From the NCBI GenBank assembly GCA_002726865.1, contig PBSW01000027.1:1-36562 (forward strand): DNA of 36,562 nt. Reading direction: 5' to 3'. Positions 16,297 to 23,922 of this stretch are shown piece by piece (positions within the stretch are counted from its first letter, which is position 1; every line of letters starts with the position of its first letter). The position numbers were made by a program, and so were the translations under genes. Below the pieces are notes generated by a model. That model was given only the letters and a program-made list of their open reading frames with translations, was not told the origin of the DNA and did not search any database. Source of the DNA: Candidatus Bathyarchaeota archaeon. Lineage in GTDB: Archaea > Thermoproteota > Bathyarchaeia > TCS64.

Positions 16297-17094
16297 ATGA
16301 CTATCGTCATTTGTCTCGTTGGGACGCATTTCCGTCGTCCCTTTAATGGTATACGATTTTGGAGTAAACGGCAGGGGATAACGCGACTATATCTACTTTT
16401 CAGCAATACTCAATCTGAGGATCAGACTGCCATTTTTTCTTACATGTCTCGGAGCAACGCTGAGAGCCTAAAAGAGAGGCTCGAAATCATGGATCCCATA
16501 ATGGTGGGGTACGACCCCATGGATCATAGAGACGCGTTCCGAACTCTTTACGGTATTTTTTCTCAGGCTAGATCCGATGGAGAAGAGGTACTTATAGACA
16601 TCACCTCTACAACCAACCTCACACAGGGTGTCGCTTTAACTATTACTTTGATGTTCCGAAATGCCCGTGTATATACCGTTCCGTCTAAACAGCCAGCTTG
16701 GTATATTAACGGTCGTATTGGAGACGACCGATTCGAGAATTGGTTTAAAACCGCCCGGAATCAGCCCAGCATGGATCCGATGGAGATCAGTCTACCCGGT
16801 TACCGGCTTGAGCCAAATACAAAACATGAGGAGAAAGAGTGGGAGGTTGAGAAGAAAATCCTGAAGCTACTTTACAGCCATGGTGGTGAGGCAAGATCAA
16901 TCAGTAACATCATCAGGTGGTCGGGATATAAAGCCGCGAGTTCGACTCTGCGGAACAGGTATAGTCGGATTATAAACCGGTTGGAAATGAGGGGCTTGGT
17001 GGATGCTGATAAGGGATCCAAGATGAAAGTCATTAGTCTAACGGAGTTTGGGGATATCTTTGCCGAGGCTCTTTCGGACGTTGTCAATGAATGA
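16297..17094 (+). CDS. CARF-domain winged-helix transcriptional regulator (Csa3/HFX_2341-like)
   Basis: 265 residues. Residues 1-135 look like a CARF Rossmann fold: a hydrophobic first strand (TIVICLVGTHFRRPF), LYLLFSNTQS, and the ligand-loop strand DITSTTNLTQGVALTITLM (101-119). Residues 183-255 form a winged helix (IIRWSGYKAASSTLRNRYSR, NRLEMRGLVDADK, then a strand pair). CARF-wHTH proteins respond to cyclic oligoadenylates in CRISPR type III settings, or to other nucleotides in orphan cases. No cas gene or array is nearby. AT-rich flanks suggest a separately acquired gene. Function is family-based. Confidence 0.75.
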   Translation: MTIVICLVGTHFRRPFNGIRFWSKRQGITRLYLLFSNTQSEDQTAIFSYMSRSNAESLKERLEIMDPIMVGYDPMDHRDAFRTLYGIFSQARSDGEEVLIDITSTTNLTQGVALTITLMFRNARVYTVPSKQPAWYINGRIGDDRFENWFKTARNQPSMDPMEISLPGYRLEPNTKHEEKEWEVEKKILKLLYSHGGEARSISNIIRWSGYKAASSTLRNRYSRIINRLEMRGLVDADKGSKMKVISLTEFGDIFAEALSDVVNE

Positions 17095-17299
17095 TTCTTC
17101 GCTTTTTCCCTAATAGATTTAGGTATGAACGTTTAGGTATCCTTCATTTTTCTTTTTTTTATGACGAACATCATGGACATACAATATTTTGTATAATATC
17201 TGATTATCAGCCTCTTTGAGTCTTTTTCAATGCTCTTGATCTCTTTTTGTTTTCATTGCGTGATGTGTTTTATGGGGTGCCTCTTTACTCCGCAGCATG

Positions 17300-17307
17300 A
17301 TTTATAC
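17300..17307 (+). promoter_or_regulatory. TATA box of cbf5
   Basis: ATTTATAC is centred about 36 nt before the ATG at 17339. It lies inside the longer open frame that begins at 17297, which argues that translation starts at 17339. Confidence 0.5.
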
Positions 17308-17338
17308 TGGCGTGTTCCTCTTTGGATGTGGATTCGTA

Positions 17339-18322
17339 ATGGGTGTCGTTCCTACTTGGAAGTTGGAGAGATCGGTTGTCGTTAGGGCTGAGGAGGCTAC
17401 TGATCCCTCTCTAGGAACTAATCCAATGGGGCGGCCCTTGGAGGAGTATGTCAAGTATGGGATTATCGTGATAGATAAGCAGTCTGGACCTACAAGCCAC
17501 GAGATCGTGGCTTGGGTGAAGCGGCTGCTGGAGTTGGATAGGGCGGGGCATGGTGGGACCTTGGATCCTAAAGTGACGGGTGTTCTGCCGATTGGTCTCC
17601 AAGAGTCGACGAAGGTGGTTCAGGCGCTTCTGGAGTCTGGGAAGGAATATGTGTGCATGATGCGGACTCATACTGATGTCAATGAGTCAAGGGTCATGGG
17701 TGCTCTCGGGCAGTTCGTGGGCGAGGTTTTTCAGAGACCTCCTGTGAGGTCATCGGTGAGGCGTAGGCTCCGGACCCGGATGATTTATGGGATTGATTAT
17801 CATGAGGGGAGCGGAAGGAACTGGCTTTTCCGGGTTGCTTGCCAAAGCGGGACATATATTCGAAAATTATGTTATGATGTTGGGGAGATCCTGGGGTGTG
17901 GTGCTCACATGCAGGAGTTGCGACGTACTAGGAGCGGACCTTTCACTGAGGAGGATCTTATGTCGATGTATGATCTATCAGAGGCTCTAGACCTCTTGAG
18001 GGAGGGGGATGATGGGGCCATGTTGAGGCAGGTGATCCGTCCCCTTGAGGATGCATTAGGATTGTTACCTAAGATCTGGGTGAGGGACTCTGCTGTGGAG
18101 GCTCTTTGTAATGGCGCCGCTTTGGCTATGCCCGGGGTGCTCCGTTTAAGCTCAGGAATTGAGCCGGGTTCAATGGTGGCCGTGATGACGCAAAAAGACG
18201 AAGCTGTAGCTCTCATGGTAGCCGAAGTGACGACGGAGAATATTACTGGCTCAGAAAAGGGGATCACTGCTAGGCCTCTCAGGGTGATCATGCGGAGGGG
18301 CGTTTATCCCCGCATGTGGTAA
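17339..18322 (+). CDS. cbf5: tRNA/rRNA pseudouridine synthase Cbf5 (TruB family, PUA domain)
   Basis: Catalytic subunit of the H/ACA RNP. The catalytic aspartate is D76 (from this start) in GHGGTLDPKVTGVLP. KQSGPTSHEIVAWVK precedes it, and RPPVRSSVRRRLR and GTYIRKLCYDVGEILG follow. A PUA domain (about 235-325) ends with RRGVYPRMW. The frame opens at 17297, but the TATA box at 17300 and homology starting well inside both point to ATG 17339, giving 327 residues. The other H/ACA proteins (Nop10, Gar1, L7Ae) are not in the window. Confidence 0.95.
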   Translation: MGVVPTWKLERSVVVRAEEATDPSLGTNPMGRPLEEYVKYGIIVIDKQSGPTSHEIVAWVKRLLELDRAGHGGTLDPKVTGVLPIGLQESTKVVQALLESGKEYVCMMRTHTDVNESRVMGALGQFVGEVFQRPPVRSSVRRRLRTRMIYGIDYHEGSGRNWLFRVACQSGTYIRKLCYDVGEILGCGAHMQELRRTRSGPFTEEDLMSMYDLSEALDLLREGDDGAMLRQVIRPLEDALGLLPKIWVRDSAVEALCNGAALAMPGVLRLSSGIEPGSMVAVMTQKDEAVALMVAEVTTENITGSEKGITARPLRVIMRRGVYPRMW

Positions 18323-18412
18323 TTAGGTTTAACTCGCTACGTTGGTTCATATTCCAGCCTGGAAGAGTTTCTTTTTTCCTTACACGTCCTGAATCTCTCT
18401 TTTCCGGTGGTG

Positions 18413-18422
18413 TGTTTATAGG
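18413..18422 (+). promoter_or_regulatory. TATA box of the methyltransferase gene
   Basis: TGTTTATAGG predicts a transcript start near 18444, downstream of the first possible GTG at 18428. Confidence 0.4.
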
Positions 18423-18454
18423 TTTGGGTGCGTATTTGTTTGTGTGCCCTGGGG

Positions 18455-19063
18455 GTGGTGGTAATAGGAGAACACTATTTCTCTGAGAATCCGGTCTCAC
18501 CTGAGAGACGGGGGCTGGTGAGAGGGAGGATCCGGGGGATGGACTTGGAGTTTGTGACCTCATCTGGGACATTCTCCGTCCGCAAGATAGATCGCGGCAC
18601 CCGTTTGCTTGTAGAGTCAATGATTTTGCCTGATGAGGGGCGGGTCCTAGATATGGGCTGCGGATATGGAGTTGTGGGAGTGGTAGCGAAAAGATTGGCT
18701 CCCGCTCTGGAGGTTTGGATGGCCGATATTAATGAGCGAGCGACCTCCTTGGCACGGCTTAATCTTGAGAGGAATGGGGTGGAGGGCATGGTGGTACAGG
18801 GTGATCTCTACGTACCGTTGGAGGGCATGCGTTTTAGTGCGGTGCTCTCAAATCCCCCGTTCTCCGCAGGGTTGAGGCAGGTGGTGAGACCCTTGGTGAA
18901 GGGGGCTGCAAATCACCTAAAGTTGGGGGGGAATCTGCAGGTGGTCGTTCAATCTCAGAAGGGCGGCCGGACTTTGGCATCAATGATGGAGGAAACCTTC
19001 GGAGGAGTTGAGGTGTTGGCCAGAGGCGGGGGTTATAGGGTGCTGATGTCAGTGAGGGACTAG
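18455..19063 (+). CDS. Class I SAM-dependent methyltransferase, RsmC/MTS-like
   Basis: About 202 residues. Motif I is VLDMGCGYGVVG, motif II contains MADINERA, and the catalytic NPPF occurs in LSNPPFSAG, typical of enzymes methylating an exocyclic or ring nitrogen in RNA, DNA or protein. The N-terminus EHYFSENP matches archaeal relatives of RsmC. The frame can open at GTG 18428, but the predicted transcript start near 18444 favours GTG 18455 or 18458. It follows cbf5 at 130 bp and overlaps the convergent yhbY gene by 4 bp. The target is probably rRNA or tRNA, by context only. Confidence 0.85.
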   Translation: MVVIGEHYFSENPVSPERRGLVRGRIRGMDLEFVTSSGTFSVRKIDRGTRLLVESMILPDEGRVLDMGCGYGVVGVVAKRLAPALEVWMADINERATSLARLNLERNGVEGMVVQGDLYVPLEGMRFSAVLSNPPFSAGLRQVVRPLVKGAANHLKLGGNLQVVVQSQKGGRTLASMMEETFGGVEVLARGGGYRVLMSVRD

Positions 19064-19365
19064 GGTTTACCGGGTTTAATGCCTCTCTTGGAATAGTCAG
19101 CACTTCTGCGGTATAGGATAGCTGTGTTGCCGATTTCGTGGATTATATTGCTCCTTGTCTCCGCTGCGATCTTGGCTGTTATAATCTTCCTCTGGGCTTT
19201 GTGTTCCAGATATTTAATCTTGATGAGCTCGTGGTCTTTAAGGACCTTATCGATATTGGAAATTGTGGCCTCAGTGATGTCGTTTCTTCCAATTTGGACT
19301 CTGGGTTTGAGGCTGTGGGCTTGTTTCTTAAGGCTGCGTATCTGTCTGGGGGTGAGGGGGTACAT
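19060..19365 (-). CDS. yhbY: CRM-domain RNA-binding protein, YhbY family
   Basis: 101 residues, a single CRS1-YhbY domain: TPRQIRSLKKQAHSLKP, VQIGRNDITEATI (the GxxG-type RNA-binding loop region), HELIKIKYL and IGNTAILYRR. Bacterial relatives bind pre-50S particles, and archaeal ones are thought to assist ribosome assembly. Its stop codon overlaps that of the convergent methyltransferase. A TATA box 28 nt before the ATG implies a leaderless mRNA. Confidence 0.92.
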   Translation of the reverse strand: MYPLTPRQIRSLKKQAHSLKPRVQIGRNDITEATISNIDKVLKDHELIKIKYLEHKAQRKIITAKIAAETRSNIIHEIGNTAILYRRSADYSKRGIKPGKP

Positions 19366-19895
19366 GCCGAGTTCCGTATTCCCCGTTTCTTAAATTGGTT
19401 TCCATTTAGGGTTGTGAATGAGGCCGGGGAGAGGGAGTCCATTGTGACCTTTACTATATTAAACAAGGATTTTCCAGAAATCTGCGGTCTTGAGCATGAC
19501 ATGTCTAAAGGTATCCTTCTAGAGTATCTAAGTTGTGCTAGGATCTTGTATTTAGTTTGGATCGTTTGACGGTTGTTGGCATTTATCTTGTGCTGGGGGT
19601 TGGATTGTTTGTCTGTTATGATTTGCAGCATACGATAGTGTTTTTTTTTACTGTCCAAACATTTCAACTAGGATCGAATGGGGTGAGCGTTGTTTTCAGT
19701 TCTTTCCGTTGGCTGTCATGGTTTTCTTTTGGATTATAGACCCCTCGGTATATAGATCTGTGAATCACTGGTTGGGCCCATTAGCCCTGTTTTGTTTCAG
19801 AATTGGTTGGAGGCTTTTTCAAAGGGGGACGAGGTAATATTTTCTTTTGGTTGACACATATCTCCTAGCGCTTAGGGATAAAGACTTTTGTTGTA
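19366..19895. other. T-rich intergenic region
   Basis: About 530 bp between yhbY and the small zinc protein, both on the minus strand. Open frames on both strands here (for example 19557-19739, hydrophobic) lack RBS and family features. A T9 run at 19640-19648 is present. I see no supported gene. Confidence 0.4.
19387..19396 (-). promoter_or_regulatory. TATA box of yhbY, leaderless spacing
   Basis: Minus-strand ATTTAAGAAA is centred 27-28 nt before ATG 19365, and no Shine-Dalgarno is present. Confidence 0.4.
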
Positions 19896-20072
19896 TTACC
19901 GGGCGCATGTGGCACATTTACCCGCGCATGAGGAGCCAGCAACCATACGGTTAGTGTCGGAAAGGTTCCTCCAGCAGTTTTGACATACCATGATCCACCC
20001 GAGCTCTTTGTGGCTAGCGCCTAGGGTGCTGATGCCTTCGCCGCCACTCCCGCAAAGTGTACATATGCCCAT
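19896..20072 (-). CDS. 58-residue zinc-binding protein (three Cys clusters)
   Basis: ATG at 20072 to TAA at 19896. Cysteines are C4-x2-C7, C30-x2-C33 (VCQNCWRNL) and C49-x3-C53-x2-C56 at the very C-terminus (CAGKCATCAR). The first two pairs make a plausible zinc ribbon and the last three a second metal site or redox patch. A TATA box 29 nt upstream gives leaderless transcription. It lies beside tRNA-Gln, transcribed away from it. No family name can be assigned; it is short enough that gene finders may miss it. Confidence 0.7.
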   Translation of the reverse strand: MGICTLCGSGGEGISTLGASHKELGWIMVCQNCWRNLSDTNRMVAGSSCAGKCATCAR

Positions 20073-20096
20073 ACCTTTTAGGTAATGTGTTGGATG

Positions 20097-20106
20097 ATTA
20101 ATAAAT
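20097..20106 (-). promoter_or_regulatory. TATA box of the small zinc protein, leaderless spacing
   Basis: Minus-strand ATTTATTAAT is centred 29 nt before the A of ATG 20072. It supports expression of the 58-residue gene and its start. Confidence 0.5.
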
Positions 20107-20171
20107 CCTCTCTGGACAATCTGCTCGTGTTCCTGAATTCGGGGGTTCTGTGGGAGAGGATAAATCGGGTG

Positions 20172-20179
20172 TATTTATA
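20172..20179 (+). promoter_or_regulatory. TATA box of tRNA-Gln
   Basis: TATTTATA is centred about 31 nt before the first base of the tRNA. Confidence 0.5.
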
Positions 20180-20206
20180 TCGAGACGTGGGTTGTATGGT
20201 TTCTGG

Positions 20207-20282
20207 AGCCCGGTCGTCTAGTGGACAAGGATAGAGGGCTTTGGACCCTCCGACGCGAGTTCGAATCTCGCCCGGGCTACCA
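20207..20282 (+). tRNA. tRNA-Gln(TTG), CCA encoded, no intron
   Basis: Acceptor AGCCCGG pairs fully with CCGGGCT. The anticodon stem GAGGG/CCCTC encloses loop CTTTGGA with anticodon TTG. The T arm is GCGAG/CTCGC around TTCGAAT, the discriminator is A and CCA is encoded at 280-282. UUG decodes CAA/CAG glutamine codons. Confidence 0.95.
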
Positions 20283-20285
20283 CTA

Positions 20286-20293
20286 TTTTTTTT
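20286..20293 (+). terminator. T8 terminator after tRNA-Gln
   Basis: Eight consecutive T residues begin three bases after the CCA end, a typical archaeal intrinsic stop. Confidence 0.6.
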
Positions 20294-20351
20294 ATCGCGC
20301 GTGATACGTTCCGTCAAGAAACTCCTTTATGGGGATGTGCGCGTAGTAAAT

Positions 20352-20360
20352 ATTAAATAA
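20352..20360 (+). promoter_or_regulatory. TATA box of the HNH-like gene
   Basis: ATTAAATAA is centred about 37 nt before the ATG at 20393. Confidence 0.45.
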
Positions 20361-20392
20361 ACTTGATTTAAACGTTGAAATAAGGGATTATA

Positions 20393-20716
20393 ATGGAAGT
20401 TGATAAAACTAAAATTCAAGCAGTATGGGATAAAGGCAAACCTGTTGATGGGTATGATCCTCATAGATGGCGGAAAGATAAATGCGGAGCTTGGTTGTTT
20501 AAAATCCGTTATGGCGACAGAGATTCTGAATGGGGTTGGGTAATTCATAGTATTGACTCTAATAATGGTGATAAATTGTCAAACTTAATACCCCTCCATA
20601 CGAAAAACAGTGTTGTCACAGGTGATGGTCCTCTCCAATGTCCAGTTAAAGCGTCTGAACCCGTCTATTCAGATCACCGGGTTTTGGTCAGTGGCGGTCG
20701 TAACACAGGAGTTTAA
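20393..20716 (+). CDS. HNH-endonuclease-like protein with altered catalytic site
   Basis: 107 residues. The order IQAVWDKGKPVDGYDPHRWR, DKCGAW, the WGWVIHSIDS segment, then DKLSNLIPLH and KNS matches a known small HNH-like family whose core reads W-E-I-D-H-I...LSNLxPLxxxxN. Here the D-H pair is replaced by H-S, so the usual general base is missing or displaced by one residue. The gene is more AT-rich than its neighbours and sits 110 bp after tRNA-Gln, suggesting transfer. The last 25 residues have no family resemblance and may be run-on. Either a diverged nuclease or a decaying one. Confidence 0.6.
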   Translation: MEVDKTKIQAVWDKGKPVDGYDPHRWRKDKCGAWLFKIRYGDRDSEWGWVIHSIDSNNGDKLSNLIPLHTKNSVVTGDGPLQCPVKASEPVYSDHRVLVSGGRNTGV

Positions 20717-20838
20717 ATCCTTCGGTAGCCAGGAAAAGGAGCGGAGTGAGGATAGGGTGGCGCATGCATTCGCGCGCGCGACTTTTGGACTCTCCCTAAA
20801 AACAATAATGTGTGGCTAAATCAGACGAGAGATGTCAC

Positions 20839-23646
20839 ATGGTCAAGCGGGTATATACTTTTAGGGAAGGCACCAAGGAGATGAAGGACCTCCTTGGTGG
20901 GAAGGGGGCAAACCTCTCAGAAATGACAAACCTAGGCCTCAAAGTCCCCCCTGGCTTCATTATTACTACGAACACATGCAACGATTTCCTCGAGGCAAAG
21001 GGGAAGTTTCCGGAGGGACTCTGGATGGAGACCCTCGAGCACGTGCTTCATCTACAGGAGAATACTGGAAAGCGCCTCAATGACTCTGAGAACCCTTTAC
21101 TGGTCTCGGTGAGGAGCGGTGCCCCCATCTCAATGCCAGGGATGATGGATACTATCCTAAATTTAGGCCTCAACGACGGTGTTGCAAAAACCCTCGTCGA
21201 GCTTACTGGAGACGAGTGGTTCGTTTATGACTCCTACCGGAGGCTCATAACTATGTTCGGGAATGTTGTGATGAGAGCTGAGAGGGGAAATTTCGACGCA
21301 GTCCATGAACTCGAGAAAGAAAAAGAGGGCGTCAAGAATGACACCGACATAAGCATTAGGGGGCTTAAGCGCACAGTTGAGGGGATGAAGAAGGTCTACC
21401 AGAAAGTTGTAGGAAGTCCCTTCCCCACCGATCCTTATGAGCAGCTCAAGCTGGCCATTGCTGCAGTTTTCAACTCTTGGAACACTCCCAGGGCCATTAC
21501 CTATCGCAAGGCGGAGGGCATCCCTGATGAGATAGGCACGGCCTGCAATGTGCAGACTATGGTCTTTGGGAATATGGGATGGGACTCGGGAAGCGGCGTC
21601 CTGTTCACCAGGGACCCCGGGAACGGAGAGAATGACCTGTTTGGGGAGTTCATCTTCAACGCCCAGGGAGAGGATGTCGTGGCTGGCATAAGAACACCTA
21701 TCAAGCTTGTTGATCTCAAACAAGAACATCCGCAGCACTATGAGGCTCTCAAAAACATCGCTGAGAAGCTGGAAGACCACTTCACTGACATGCAGGACGT
21801 GGAGTTCACAATTGAGAAGGGGGTCCTATACATCCTCCAGACCCGGACGGGTAAAAGGACGGCCCGGGCCCATATTAAAATCGCCGTGGACATGGCGAAC
21901 GAAGGGATAATCGACAAGGAGACCGCGATTATGAGGATAACCCCCGATAACATAGACCAGATCCTTCATCCTCAGTTTGCTCCCTCCTCAAAGGAGGAGG
22001 CGAGGCAGAGGGGGGACCTTCTCACAGTGGGGCTCAGCGCATCCCCAGGGGCCGCAAGCGGGATGATCATATTCGATGCGGACAGGGCCGAAGAGAGTGG
22101 GAAGCAGGGAAATGCAGTCATCATGGTCCGTCCCGAGACAACACCCGACGACGTCAATGGGATGATCGTCTCCCAAGGATTTCTCACCCAGCACGGCGGG
22201 GGCACAAGCCATGCGGCGGTAGTCGCTAGGGGATGGGGAAAACCCTGCGTCGCGGGGGCCGAGGAAATCCGAATTAACACACACAACCGCCTTTTCACCG
22301 TGAAGGATAGGATATTCAAAGAGGGGGACATTATCAGCATCGACGGCGCCACGGGAGAAGTCTTTGCGGGGATCATTGAGACCATGATACCCCAATTTGA
22401 GGAGGAGGTAGAGCTCAGCTTGGCCTTGATGTGGGCCGACGAAATCAGGAGACTCGGGGTCCAGGCTAACGCGGACACCCCAGAGGACGCAAGACGGGCT
22501 CGCCTATTCGGAGCTACTGGCATTGGCCTCGCGAGGACGGAGCACATGTTCTTCGACAAGGAGGGAGAGAAAGTTAGCCGGAGGGAGAACATCGTCAAGA
22601 TGATTCTCCAATCTGATACCGCAGCTCCCATCCTCAGGAAGATCATTGACCTCGAGAACAGGCTGGAGGTCGACCCATGCAACAAGAATCTAGAGGCAGA
22701 GATCAAGGCGTACAAAGTCGACGCCGATGCTAACCCGGCTGTGCAGGAGTATCGGGCATCCCTAGAGACATTGCTTCCTTTTCAGAGGAAGGACTTTGAG
22801 GGGATCTTTGAGGAGATGGACGGTTACCCCGTCATCATCCGCCTCATTGACCCCCCAATGCATGAATTCTTGCCCCCTAGGGAGTCACTCATCGAAAAGG
22901 TCACCACGCTCAGGTGCACCGGTGAGAACCCAGAGGAGCTCGCGGAGAGGGAGGCGATGCTCATGAAAGTGGAGAGTATGTGGGAGACCAACCCCATGCT
23001 GGGTCTCAGGGGGTGCCGCGCCGGGCTCATGTACCCCGGCCTCACAGAGATGCAGACCAGGGCCTTGTTCGAGGCCGCATGCAACAAGGCAAAGGAGGGA
23101 TTCGACGTCCATCCCAAGGTGATGATACCTATCACCAGTCACGTCAACGAGCTCCAGATGGAGAGGGGGAAGCTTGAGAAAGAGGCAAAAAAGGTTATGG
23201 CGGAAAAGGGGATTAAGGTGGACTACATGTTCGGCACTATGATCGAGATACCCCGGGCCGCCCTCACCGCGGACAAGATCGCAAAATCAGCCGACTTTTT
23301 TAGCTTTGGAACCAATGACCTCACCCAAATGACCTACGGGCTCAGCAGGGACGATGCTGAGGGGAAGTTCCTCCTAAACTTTGTGGAAAGAGGCCTTCTC
23401 CCAGGGAACCCGTTTAAGCAGCTTGATTGGGACGGCGTCGGACAGCTAATGTCCATCTGCGTAGAGAAAGGGCGGGAGACCAAACCAGGTCTCGAGGTGG
23501 GGATCTGTGGCGAGCACGGGGGTGACCCCAGCAGCATCGAGTTCTGCCACATCGCTGGGCTCGACTACGTCTCCTGTAGCCCCTTTAGAGTGCCCGTAGC
23601 GCGGCTTGCTGCAGCCCAGTCAGAGCTGAAGCACAGAGGCGACTAG
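20839..23646 (+). CDS. ppdK: Pyruvate, phosphate dikinase
   Basis: Interconverts pyruvate + ATP + Pi with PEP + AMP + PPi, for gluconeogenesis or PPi-linked glycolysis. Domains in order: ATP-grasp N-terminus (DLLGGKGANLSEMTNLGL, then SVRSGAPISMPGMMDT), the phosphohistidine domain with His458 in GGGTSHAAVVARG, and the PEP/pyruvate TIM barrel (GIGLARTEHMF, TNDLTQMT, GICGEHGGDP). About 935 residues is full length. The frame opens at GTG 20812; ATG 20839 fits the family N-terminus (VKRVYTF) and places the phosphohistidine close to residue 455 of the clostridial enzyme. It appears monocistronic. Confidence 0.96.
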   Translation: MVKRVYTFREGTKEMKDLLGGKGANLSEMTNLGLKVPPGFIITTNTCNDFLEAKGKFPEGLWMETLEHVLHLQENTGKRLNDSENPLLVSVRSGAPISMPGMMDTILNLGLNDGVAKTLVELTGDEWFVYDSYRRLITMFGNVVMRAERGNFDAVHELEKEKEGVKNDTDISIRGLKRTVEGMKKVYQKVVGSPFPTDPYEQLKLAIAAVFNSWNTPRAITYRKAEGIPDEIGTACNVQTMVFGNMGWDSGSGVLFTRDPGNGENDLFGEFIFNAQGEDVVAGIRTPIKLVDLKQEHPQHYEALKNIAEKLEDHFTDMQDVEFTIEKGVLYILQTRTGKRTARAHIKIAVDMANEGIIDKETAIMRITPDNIDQILHPQFAPSSKEEARQRGDLLTVGLSASPGAASGMIIFDADRAEESGKQGNAVIMVRPETTPDDVNGMIVSQGFLTQHGGGTSHAAVVARGWGKPCVAGAEEIRINTHNRLFTVKDRIFKEGDIISIDGATGEVFAGIIETMIPQFEEEVELSLALMWADEIRRLGVQANADTPEDARRARLFGATGIGLARTEHMFFDKEGEKVSRRENIVKMILQSDTAAPILRKIIDLENRLEVDPCNKNLEAEIKAYKVDADANPAVQEYRASLETLLPFQRKDFEGIFEEMDGYPVIIRLIDPPMHEFLPPRESLIEKVTTLRCTGENPEELAEREAMLMKVESMWETNPMLGLRGCRAGLMYPGLTEMQTRALFEAACNKAKEGFDVHPKVMIPITSHVNELQMERGKLEKEAKKVMAEKGIKVDYMFGTMIEIPRAALTADKIAKSADFFSFGTNDLTQMTYGLSRDDAEGKFLLNFVERGLLPGNPFKQLDWDGVGQLMSICVEKGRETKPGLEVGICGEHGGDPSSIEFCHIAGLDYVSCSPFRVPVARLAAAQSELKHRGD

Positions 23647-23826
23647 TAATTATTAGTTGGTCCGCATCTTCTTGTACGTGAATAATCTTGGGAAGAGATC
23701 CGTTGTCTACGGCGCGAGCTTCAGATTGAGGGATAAGCGCGCGAACCCAATTCTAAGGCAGATGGAACAAAACCGCCTAAAGCTTAGACGACTACGACGC
23801 CAGAGTCTAAACTTGAGGGTATATGA

Positions 23827-23922
23827 TTAGAACTCAGGAAGAAAAATCTCGCTAACAGTAAGCGTATTACCTTCTTCAATGACCCTGACGGTCACAACAT
23901 CGAAGTCCTGGAGAAGGATTAG
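23827..23922 (+). pseudogene. C-terminal remnant of a glyoxalase/VOC-fold protein
   Basis: The frame opens after a TGA at 23824-23826 and ends at TAG 23920-23922 without any start codon. Its end, RITFFNDPDGHNIEVLEKD, is the last metal-ligand strand of VOC proteins, where the Glu is the ligand. The N-terminal 90 or so residues expected for the fold are not visible upstream in any frame. The remnant overlaps the stop of the convergent radical SAM gene by 4 bp, so a deletion probably removed the front part. Confidence 0.6.

Noticed and set aside
19138..19667. Long frames on both strands over yhbY and its upstream spacer
   Set aside because: They are shadows of yhbY or run through T-rich spacer; no RBS and no family features.
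20207..20811. Integrated element at tRNA-Gln
   Set aside because: No repeat of the tRNA 3' end and no integrase was found downstream.
21163..23552. Several minus-strand frames inside ppdK, up to 247 codons
   Set aside because: Antisense to a full-length, motif-complete enzyme; a GC-skewed third codon position explains them.
23678..23830. 50-codon GTG-initiated frame before the VOC remnant
   Set aside because: Arg/Leu-rich, no RBS, no resemblance to the missing VOC N-terminus.
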